From NCBI GenBank assembly GCA_002320815.1, contig DCLA01000051.1, positions 43,073 to 76,649 of the forward strand: 33,577 nt of DNA. The letters are read 5' to 3'. Below, piece by piece: positions 8,819-15,228 of the stretch (position 1 is the first letter of the stretch; each line of letters begins with the position of its first letter). Under the pieces are notes generated by a model. That model made no database searches. It was not told where the DNA came from and saw only the letters and a program-made list of their open reading frames with translations. The stretch comes from Myxococcales bacterium UBA1660. GTDB lineage: Bacteria > Myxococcota_A > Polyangia > Polyangiales > Houyiibacteriaceae. The position numbers and the translations under genes were made by a program.

Positions 8819-10153
8819 CTAGTCTTCTTCGGCGGGCGGCAGCGGCTCGAAGCGCAGGCGGGCGATGCGGCGGCGGTCGAGCTCGGTGACCTTCACCTTG
8901 TAGGCGCCGAGCTCCAGCTCGTCGCCCTGGCGCGGCAGGCGGCCGAGCTCGGCGGTGACCAGGCCGGCGATGGTGTCGACGGAGTCGTCGTACTCCAGGT
9001 CGAGCATCTCGGTGGCCTCGGGGAGGTCCACCGAGCCGGCCATCTCGATGACGCCGTCGTCGTGATGGACCACGAGCTGGCGCACCGGATCCCGCTCGTC
9101 GTGGAGGGGACCGACGATCTCCTCGAGGGCGTCCTCCAGGAAGACCATGCCCACCACCGTGCCGTGCTCGTCCACGACCAGCGCGCCCTGGTTGCCGGTG
9201 CGCTGGGACTCGCCGATGAAGCGCGACAGCGGCTGGGTGTCGGAGACCATCTGGGTGGGCCGCACCAGGGCCCGCAGGTCGAGCTCCCGGCGCTTCACGT
9301 CGTCGACGAGCACGTGGTCGAAGAGGTCGCGCACCAGGAGCATGCCGATCACGTGGTCGAGGTCGGTGTCGCAGAGGGGCCACCGGGAGTGCCCCAGCTT
9401 GCCGACGAGCTCGAGGTTCTCGGCGATGTCGTCGTTCACGTCGAGGTACTGGACGTCGGTGCGCGGGATCATCACGTGGCGGACCTCGAGGTCCACCAGG
9501 TCCAGGATGTTCTCCGCGAGGAGGCGCTGGCGCCCGCTGATGTTCCCCGCCGACGCCGCGGCCGCGATGATGCCCTTGAGCTCGCGGACGTCGGTGTCGT
9601 GCTCGCCGTGGCCGCCCTCGAGGCCGACCAGCCGGAGCAGCGCGTTGCTCATGGCGTTGACCAAGACGATCAGCGGCTTGAGCACCGTGGTGAACGCCCA
9701 GAGCGGGAAGGCGAAGCGCAGGGCCGCCTTCTCCGCGCTGTGGATGGCCCAGATCTTCGGGGCCTGCTCACCGAGGACCATGTGGAGGATGGTCACGATG
9801 GTCAGGGCCAGGCCGAAGGCCACGTAGTGGAGCACCGGGTTGAGCTCGGGCGAAGCGAGCTGGGCTTCGGTGGCGAGCCCCAGGCCCACCGCCGCGCGTT
9901 CGATCAGCGCCGCGAAGGCGGGCTCGGCGAGGTAGCCGAGGACCAGGCTGGCGATGGTGATCCCCAGCTGACAGCCGGAGAGATAGAGGTCGAGCTTCCC
10001 GATGATCTTCTGCAGCCGGACGGCGCGCTTGTCGCCTTTGGCCGCCATGGCATCGACGCGACTCGGCCGCGTCTTCACCAACGCGAACTCGGCCGCGACG
10101 AAGAAGCCGTTCAGGAAGACGAAGACGGCCGTCCAAAGGAGCTTCTGGGTCAC
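8819..10153 (-). CDS. DUF21-CBS-CorC_HlyC family membrane protein (CNNM-like)
   Basis: The product has 444 residues with the standard CNNM/CorC order. The N-terminal DUF21 membrane domain (about 1-195) has several hydrophobic helices, with SGCQLGITIASLVLGYLAEP and HMVLGEQAPKIWAI being characteristic. Paired CBS domains (about 210-335) include VMIPRTDVQYLDVND and GALVVDEHGTVVGMVFLEDA. The C-terminal CorC_HlyC transporter-associated domain runs from about 350 to 440. Relatives transport or sense Mg2+ or Co2+, with CBS domains binding adenine nucleotides. The start codon is GTG, with the hydrophobic helix LLWTAVFVFLNGFFVAAEFA immediately after. It lies 48 bp downstream of the STAS-like gene on the same strand, possibly co-transcribed. 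The old label hemolysin is not supported functionally. Confidence 0.93.
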   Translation of the reverse strand: MTQKLLWTAVFVFLNGFFVAAEFALVKTRPSRVDAMAAKGDKRAVRLQKIIGKLDLYLSGCQLGITIASLVLGYLAEPAFAALIERAAVGLGLATEAQLASPELNPVLHYVAFGLALTIVTILHMVLGEQAPKIWAIHSAEKAALRFAFPLWAFTTVLKPLIVLVNAMSNALLRLVGLEGGHGEHDTDVRELKGIIAAAASAGNISGRQRLLAENILDLVDLEVRHVMIPRTDVQYLDVNDDIAENLELVGKLGHSRWPLCDTDLDHVIGMLLVRDLFDHVLVDDVKRRELDLRALVRPTQMVSDTQPLSRFIGESQRTGNQGALVVDEHGTVVGMVFLEDALEEIVGPLHDERDPVRQLVVHHDDGVIEMAGSVDLPEATEMLDLEYDDSVDTIAGLVTAELGRLPRQGDELELGAYKVKVTELDRRRIARLRFEPLPPAEED

Positions 10154-10201
10154 CCGGCGCTTCTAGCCCGGATTCGTCCCCCGTCGACCCCCCGGTGTGT
10201 G

Positions 10202-10585
10202 TCAGGAGTGCTCGACCAAGACCCCGATGGCCAAGCCGAGCACCGTCGCGCCCATGCGGACCAGGGGGTTGGCGCCCACCGTCGCCAGGCTCCGGATCGA
10301 CCGTCGACGCCGCATGAACGCCCGCCGCCAGGCGGACTGGGCGCCGATGGCGAAACCGGTCATCTGGCTGACCTCGAAGACGAGGTCGACCTCCTCGGTG
10401 CCGGTGATGTGGGTGAGGAGCGCGTTGGCGCTACGCTCGCCCTCGAGCTCGCTCAAGTCGCCGTGGAAGCGGAAGAGCAGCCGGGAGCCGATCTGCTCCA
10501 CCTGCCACCCCTCGCCCATCCAGGGCGTCGAGGTCTCGTAAAGGTGCCGCAGCGGCGTCGCCGCCCCGCCGTCTCGACTGGTCAT
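10202..10585 (-). CDS. Small STAS/SpoIIAA-like protein
   Basis: This 127-residue protein has an order of strands and helices reminiscent of STAS or SpoIIAA-like domains: WQVEQIGSRLLFRFHGDLS, a helix ERSANALLTHITG, then EVDLVFEVSQMTGFAIGAQS, a basic helix FMRRRRSIRSLATVG, and a hydrophobic tail GATVLGLAIGVLVEH. In such proteins the loop after the VxLVFEVSxMTG strand is often the phosphorylation or contact site in anti-anti-sigma relatives; here that loop holds Ser and Thr but cannot be assigned. The ATG at 10585 begins a short disordered lead. It is 48 bp upstream of the CorC-like gene. The fold call is moderately sure; the function is unknown. Confidence 0.7.
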   Translation of the reverse strand: MTSRDGGAATPLRHLYETSTPWMGEGWQVEQIGSRLLFRFHGDLSELEGERSANALLTHITGTEEVDLVFEVSQMTGFAIGAQSAWRRAFMRRRRSIRSLATVGANPLVRMGATVLGLAIGVLVEHS

Positions 10586-10620
10586 CGGCGCGGCCCCCAC
10601 CGTCCGATGTTCTCGCTGTA

Positions 10621-10637
10621 CGGGCCTCGCAGGCCCG
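10621..10637. other. Perfect 7-bp hairpin between SirB1-like and STAS-like genes
   Basis: CGGGCCT, loop CGC, AGGCCCG forms a perfect stem in the 212-bp gap between two minus-strand genes. No T-tract follows in either direction. It could attenuate readthrough from the SirB1-like gene or sit in the leader of the STAS-like gene; I see no other clear element in the gap. Confidence 0.4.
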
Positions 10638-10797
10638 ACTCGGTTCCCCCCATGCGCTTCGTTCCCCCTGTGTCGCGATGTCTCCTGGACTGGCGCGCCC
10701 GATGGGACCGCGCCGAAGAATGAGCGTAGGGCCAGCCCCGCCGACCGGGTAGCTCCCCCGATGGGCGCGGTAGGAAGCACGAAACGACGATCCGCCG

Positions 10798-11619
10798 TCA
10801 GCTCCAGGAGACGTCGCTGGTCGCGCGCTGGAGCGCCGCCCGGACCCAATCCTGGTCTTCGGCCTCGGGTCCGGCCTCCGCCAGATAGGCGCCGAGGTCC
10901 TCGGCCGCCTGGGCGTGGGCACCGAGCGCGAGGGCGTGCACGCCGCGGTCCCGCCGGAAGCGGATGGCGCCGGTGAGATCCACGAGCTGATCGCAGACCA
11001 CCAGGGACCGGGCGTGATCGTTCTGGTTCTCGTGGATGCGCTTCAGGTTGAGGAGCATGCGGACCACCAGGGGCCGGAGCCCCACCGGCGCCGTGTGTTC
11101 GGGGCGCAGGGGACGGCCGCCGAGGGCCTGAGCCGCCAAGCGCCGGAGCGCGGGGGGTTCGAGGCTCGCGCCCTCCCCGAAGGGGTCCACCAGGATGCCC
11201 TCGGGCCCCCCGACGCGGGCGAGGAAGTGGCCCGGGAAGCCGATTCCGTCCACCGCGACCCCCGCGCGGCGACCGATGGCCGCCCACACGACGCAGAGGG
11301 TGATGGGGATCCCCGTCCGGCGCCGGAGGACCTGATCGAGGTAGCTGTTCCGCGGGTCGTAGTAGTCGTCCCGGTTCCCTCGGAAGCCCAGCGCGCCGTG
11401 GAGATGGGCCGCGAGGGCGGCGGCCTGGTCGCGCGGGTCCTTCGTGCGCCCCAGCCCCACCAGCGGCGCGGCGAGCTCGTCGAGGAGCGCGAGCTGCGCC
11501 TCGATGTCCACCGGGTGCGCGTCGCGCGCGACCAGCAGCGCGGCCACCTCGGGCGATACGCTCTCCGCCCGCACCGCCTCGACCAACGAGAGCTGTCCCC
11601 AATTGCGCTCGGCCGTCAT
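10798..11619 (-). CDS. SirB1-family transglutaminase-like protein
   Basis: This 273-residue protein matches the SirB1/YchA family. The hallmark is around residues 84-131: YYDPRNSYLDQVLRRRTGIP, CVVWAAIGRRAGVAVDGIGF and PGHFLAR, the transglutaminase-like core. His in PGHFLAR and Asp in VDPFGEG align with the core's usual His/Asp. The Cys in ITLCVVW occupies the place where most SirB1 relatives have Ser (LSxxxxxV); whether it is catalytic is uncertain. The C-terminal part (about 185-270) is helical and TPR-like, with RSLVVCDQLVDLTGA. Function in bacteria is poorly defined. The ATG at 11619 is the first plausible start. The gene lies downstream of a strong terminator belonging to the P-domain gene, so it probably has its own promoter in the gap at 11620-11690. 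Confidence 0.85.
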   Translation of the reverse strand: MTAERNWGQLSLVEAVRAESVSPEVAALLVARDAHPVDIEAQLALLDELAAPLVGLGRTKDPRDQAAALAAHLHGALGFRGNRDDYYDPRNSYLDQVLRRRTGIPITLCVVWAAIGRRAGVAVDGIGFPGHFLARVGGPEGILVDPFGEGASLEPPALRRLAAQALGGRPLRPEHTAPVGLRPLVVRMLLNLKRIHENQNDHARSLVVCDQLVDLTGAIRFRRDRGVHALALGAHAQAAEDLGAYLAEAGPEAEDQDWVRAALQRATSDVSWS

Positions 11620-11685
11620 CCCGCCCGAGTTCTAGCGCACCTCGGGGCCCTCGTCGCGCCGACGCTCCGTTCGGTGTCGCCAAAT

Positions 11686-11720
11686 GAAAAAGCGCCGCGG
11701 CCCAGGGGGGCGGCGGCGCT
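11686..11720 (-). terminator. Intrinsic terminator of the P-domain lipoprotein gene
   Basis: On the minus strand, AGCGCCGC (11720-11713), a 14-nt loop, and GCGGCGCT (11698-11691) make a perfect 8-bp GC stem followed directly by TTTTC. It begins 20 bases after the stop of the lipoprotein gene. This is the clearest factor-independent terminator in the window. Confidence 0.85.
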
Positions 11721-11739
11721 CTCTCTCATCGGGTCCCGC

Positions 11740-12717
11740 TCAGATGAGGGGCACGGAGCAGTCGGCGACGGTCCGCGGATCGAAGGCGATGGACCACTCG
11801 AAGATGTAGCCGTTGTCGATGCCCCAGAGGTCGGTGACCAGGAGGGTCCACTCGCCGTTGAGCGAGGAGCCCACGAAGGCCGACCAGTCGTCGGCGGCGG
11901 AGTAGTCGCCGGGGGGCAGCATCTCGACATCGCCGAAGCCGTTGCAGTCGGTGACGCTGTCCATCGCGCCGCCGCCGTTGGCGTAGTCGAGCATCGAGGC
12001 GCGGCTCGAGGTCGGGGTCCAGCAGTAGGTGGCGCCGGTGCCCGGGGTGGGTGCGTCGTCGTCGTCGCAGTCATCGGCCTGGCCGAGGTAGATCTCGCCG
12101 CCATCCTGACCGAGGAAGCGCTGGAGGCGCACCTGACGGCCGTTGGGCGCCTGCAGGGTGATCTCGAGGTCCCGGAGGAAGGAGTGCTCCATGACCACGC
12201 ACACCGAGAGGATGTCGTCGGCCGACTCGAAGGCGCCGTTGCCGAAGCCGGTGAAGTTCAGGGTCGAGCGGTAGGACTCGCGGCACTCGTTCGTGGTGCC
12301 CCCGAGGATGTCGTCGATTTCGAAGCAGGACTGATCGCTCGGGCAATCGGAGTCGCTGGTGCAGGACGAGCCACCGACGCCGTCGGGGAGCGCCAGGGGC
12401 GAGCCGAGGGGGGTCTCGACCTCGCCGCAGACCGGGCACTCGCCGACGCCGGAGCAGTCGGCGTCCGCGCAGTCCACCTGGAAGTCGCAGTCGTTGTCGA
12501 CGCCATCGGAGCAGGTGGCGCTGCTGGCGCCCTCCTGGGTCGGGGTGCAATCGCCAGCGTCGCGGCCGCCGATGGTGCCGCCGTCGGGGGTCCCGGTGCC
12601 GCCGCCATCGCCGGCGCCGTCGCCGCCGCGGGAAGGCGCCCGGCGACCGTCGTCACCGCACGCAGAGAGTCCGCCGACGAGCAGCAGACAGAACAAACCA
12701 AAGCGAACAGACCTCAT
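11740..12717 (-). CDS. Lipoprotein with C-terminal proprotein convertase P-domain
   Basis: The product has 325 residues. The signal peptide MRSVRFGLFCLLLVGGLSAC ends in a lipobox with Cys20. A Gly/Asp-rich linker and Cys-rich segments follow (about 55-130), with repeated CSDGVDNDCDFQVDCADADC and CTSDSDCPSDQSC patterns typical of myxobacterial surface lipoproteins. Residues about 150-320 form a P/Homo B-like beta-sandwich: FTGFGNGAFESADDILSVCV, LRDLEITLQAPNGRQVRLQR, and WSAFVGSSLNGEWTLLVTDL with WGIDNGYIFEWSIAF. P-domains usually accompany secreted proteases; here no protease domain is attached. The ATG at 12717 is preceded by AGGAG ten bases upstream. It lies 107 bp downstream of the endonuclease I lipoprotein gene, same strand, and ends at a strong terminator. 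Confidence 0.88.
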   Translation of the reverse strand: MRSVRFGLFCLLLVGGLSACGDDGRRAPSRGGDGAGDGGGTGTPDGGTIGGRDAGDCTPTQEGASSATCSDGVDNDCDFQVDCADADCSGVGECPVCGEVETPLGSPLALPDGVGGSSCTSDSDCPSDQSCFEIDDILGGTTNECRESYRSTLNFTGFGNGAFESADDILSVCVVMEHSFLRDLEITLQAPNGRQVRLQRFLGQDGGEIYLGQADDCDDDDAPTPGTGATYCWTPTSSRASMLDYANGGGAMDSVTDCNGFGDVEMLPPGDYSAADDWSAFVGSSLNGEWTLLVTDLWGIDNGYIFEWSIAFDPRTVADCSVPLI

Positions 12718-12824
12718 GGCGAACCAACTCCTGGGCAAAGCGACGGGCGACCTTATGCGGCCATCGGCTGCAGATCAACCCGGCGGGGGTTCGCCGACAT
12801 GTAGGGAGCCGTCGTCGGAGGTCT

Positions 12825-13751
12825 TCAGAAGTCGGGGATGGCGTCGACGAGCTCCGGGCGGTCCACGAAGACGTTGCGGTTGCCCTGGGCGGCCTCCACC
12901 CGATCCACGCGGCCTCGCTCGACGTCGTCGGGGGGATCCGCCGCGTGCCACGCGCGCAGCGCCGCCTCTTCGGCGGCGGGGAGGTCCATGCGGTAGCGGG
13001 TGGCGAAATAGAAGATGGAGCGGGCGATGTCGCCCTGGCGCTCGGCGCGCACCTGCCAGACCGTCGCGCCGGCGGTGTCCACGCCCAGCTCCGAGCCGCC
13101 CCGGGCGTAGTCGCATGCGGCGCCGCTGCAGGTGGTTTCGCCGAAGGGGAAGTTGCCGCGCTCGCCGTTCGCTTCCTCGAGGGTCGGCCGGAGGTTGTAG
13201 AGGTCGCCGGCGGAGCCGCTGGGCTCGCCCGCCGAGCGCGGCCAGACGTGCTCGGTGTTGAAGATCCCGCCGGGGGTGCGGGTTCCGTCCGGCGCGACGG
13301 TGGTGCCGGTGTAGACGCACTCGAGCTCCCCATCGACCACGTCCACGGATCCGCTGATGCCGTACATGAGATCCCGACCGCCGTCGTAGCCGCGGGTCAT
13401 GTGGCCGGCGGTGAGCTCGGCGCGCACCTCGGCCTCCACGGCGCAGGTGGTCTCGTAGTCGTCGCAACACGCTCCGGCGCCCGCGCAGGAGTCGTCGCAG
13501 CGGCAGCCGCCGGTGCTGGCTCGCCCGCAGAAGCCCGCGCAGGTGGCGGGCGGCGGCGGGCCGGCGTCGGTGCCCAGATCGACGGCGCCGTCGGTGCCCA
13601 GATCGGACCCCCCATCAGCGCCCGCGTCGGCGCCCGCGTCCATGCTGCCGTCGGCGGGTGCGGCGTCGAAGGGGACTCCGTCGTCCGCGTCGTCGCCGCA
13701 GGCGAGGCCGAGGGCGAGGAGCGCCGTGAGCGCGAGGAGGCGTCCATCCAT
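12825..13751 (-). CDS. Endonuclease I family lipoprotein with somatomedin-B-like module
   Basis: From the ATG at 13751 the product has 308 residues. A lipobox signal LLALGLAC (Cys18) is followed by an Asp/Ala/Gly-rich linker with several GTDGAVDLGTDAG-like repeats. Residues 71-103 hold eight Cys in the spacing C-x3-C-x7-C-x-C-x3-C-x5-CC-x6-C, a somatomedin-B pattern. The rest is an endonuclease I (EndA/Vvn-type) nuclease: NTEHVWPRS with the general-base His168, DLYNLRPT, and EEANGERGN where Asn195 is a likely metal ligand; the C-terminal portion ends in an IFYFATRYRM helix and NRNVFVDRPELVD. It would degrade nucleic acid outside the cell or in the periplasm. An alternative ATG at 13766 is in frame; 13751 is chosen for its better signal peptide and a GGAAG upstream. 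Confidence 0.9.
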   Translation of the reverse strand: MDGRLLALTALLALGLACGDDADDGVPFDAAPADGSMDAGADAGADGGSDLGTDGAVDLGTDAGPPPPATCAGFCGRASTGGCRCDDSCAGAGACCDDYETTCAVEAEVRAELTAGHMTRGYDGGRDLMYGISGSVDVVDGELECVYTGTTVAPDGTRTPGGIFNTEHVWPRSAGEPSGSAGDLYNLRPTLEEANGERGNFPFGETTCSGAACDYARGGSELGVDTAGATVWQVRAERQGDIARSIFYFATRYRMDLPAAEEAALRAWHAADPPDDVERGRVDRVEAAQGNRNVFVDRPELVDAIPDF

Positions 13752-13863
13752 CCTGCAGACTTCCATCGAACAGACTTCGCACCCACGACGTCCCCCGTCC
13801 AGGACTCGGACCGTCCATGCCCCCTACCGGGGGCCCCCGAAGGTCGCTAGAGTTCGGGCATCG

Positions 13864-14919
13864 ATGACGCCCCCTCGGTCGGGATCCTCCGGTTCCGTCG
13901 GCGACCTCTCCATAGGCGCGGGGTGGCTCATTGGCCTCGCGATGCTCGTCGCCGGGCTGAGCCCGGCGCTCGCCCAGGCGGATCCCGCGCCGCTCACGGT
14001 CGTTGCGGAACCGGCGCCGGCCCCACCGGCGACCGACCGGGCAGTCGCGCTGTGTTCGCGGGCCGGCGCGCCATGCTCCGCGCGTCCATCGAGCGGCCGG
14101 CGACCTGCTCACGCTGGGACCCTTCGTGGCGGTCGCCGGTGCCCTGGCGCTGGCGTGGATGCAGATCCCCGCCAGCCCCGAGCGGCTCGTGCGCGACGCG
14201 GTGACCTTCGGCGCCGCCGGCTGCCTGGCGGCCCCGACCGCCCGCGCGCTCCTCGAGGGGAGCGGCCTGAGCGAGCGCGCGGTCCGATCGGTGCGCGCAG
14301 CGGCGGTCCTCGACGACGTGGCCGGGATCGCGCTGCTGGCGCTGCTGAGCGCGTTCCAGCGGCCGGAGCGGGCGACGACCTGGTCGCTCCCGGGCATCGG
14401 CTGGCGCTCCTGGCCCTGGTGACCAGCTTCGCCTGGGCCGCGCGCTCGTTCCTGCCCGACGCGCCCACCGACTCGGGGCTCCTACCGGCTCCTGGCCGAC
14501 ATCGTGGCGGCGTCGCTCCCGCTCTACCTGGTCTTCTTCGCCGTCGCCGGCGCCGCGCTGCACCTCGACGCCCTCCGCAGACCGGAGCCCTCTGCCTGGC
14601 GCTCGTCGGCGGCCGCGCCCTGGGGCTCGTCGGGGACTCGCGGGTCGCGCTCCACGTCAGCGGGGCCGACGCGAGCGCGCGGCGGCACGTGGGGTTCGGT
14701 CTGCTGCCCCAGGCGGGCCTGGCCATCGCGCTCACGCAGGTCTTCGCCCGCTCGTTCCCCGGGCTCGCGGGCGAGGTGTCGGCGCTGGCGTTGGGCGTCG
14801 TGGCGATCAACGAGCTGGTGGCCCCGGTGTTCTTCCGCCGGGCCCTCCTCCGCGCCGGCGAGGCGAAGGGCAGCTCCATGGTCGAGGAGCGGGTCGAGGG
14901 CGCGAGCGCGTCGATGTAG
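13864..14919 (+). pseudogene. Frameshifted cation/proton antiporter (CPA-type) pseudogene
   Basis: Pieces of one membrane antiporter are spread over changing frames. After a possible lead at 13864-14050, the frame beginning near 14105 gives TLGPFVAVAGALALAWM and SVRAAAVLDDVAGIALLALL. It then jumps near 14400 to LALLALVTSFAWAARSF, near 14485 to LLADIVAASLPLYLVFFAVA, and near 14578 to FGLLPQAGLAIALTQVFARS and VVAINELVAPVFFRRALL, ending at the TAG at 14917. The LDDV and LPQAG...NE..AP.FFRRAL motifs are those of sodium/hydrogen exchanger-type CPA proteins. At least three frame changes are needed, and the N-terminal helices look shortened. Neighbouring genes are intact, so decay is more likely than poor sequence quality, though assembly error is possible. 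Confidence 0.8.
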
Positions 14920-14948
14920 GCGGCGCTGGCTGCGGGGTGGCGCGGGGG

Positions 14949-15000
14949 CTGGGGCGGGCGCTGGCGCTGGCGCTGGCGCGGGCGCTGGCGCTGGCGCTGG
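14949..15000. repeat. CTGGCG hexamer tandem array
   Basis: About eight consecutive hexamers, mostly CTGGCG with CGGGCG variants, run from 14949 up to and into the first 53-bp repeat. The array begins 29 bases after the antiporter pseudogene. It is likely slippage-prone. Confidence 0.85.
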
Positions 15001-15051
15001 GAAGGAGCGTCCCTTGTGCCAGTGTGCAAGAGCGTCCCTTCTGCAAGTCGG
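14999..15051. repeat. 53-bp direct repeat, copy 1
   Basis: This copy is identical to 15121-15173. It starts GGGAAGGAGCGTCCCTTGTG and contains the 11-mer GAGCGTCCCTT twice (15005-15015 and 15030-15040), 25 bases apart, so each copy is itself a degenerate double unit. No coding potential is evident. It lies in the 309-bp gap between the antiporter pseudogene and the TonB-dependent receptor gene. Confidence 0.95.
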
Positions 15052-15120
15052 AGGGCGGAGCTGGAGGGGGCGTCGTGGCTGTCTGCGAGTTGGGGGCGGG
15101 GTACTGGGGGGTCGGGGGCA

Positions 15121-15173
15121 GGGAAGGAGCGTCCCTTGTGCCAGTGTGCAAGAGCGTCCCTTCTGCAAGTCGG
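15121..15173. repeat. 53-bp direct repeat, copy 2
   Basis: This is a perfect second copy of the repeat at 14999-15051, with a start-to-start distance of 122 bp. It lies 55 bp upstream of the receptor start codon, inside what should be the promoter or 5' leader of that gene. The spacer between copies is G-rich and not repeated. Confidence 0.95.
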
Positions 15174-15228
15174 GGGGCGCTTGACGGGGGGCGGTTGGGT
15201 GGGAAGGCTCCGCGGGGCCTGGGAGTCG

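Noticed and set aside
13864..14919. Intact secreted protein from the single long frame
   Set aside because: Only its end matches the antiporter; the middle is Arg/Pro-rich noise while the antiporter motifs continue in other frames.
14999..15173. CRISPR or integron attC site
   Set aside because: There are only two copies, the spacer is G-rich and not spacer-like, and no GTTRRRY core or integrase was found.
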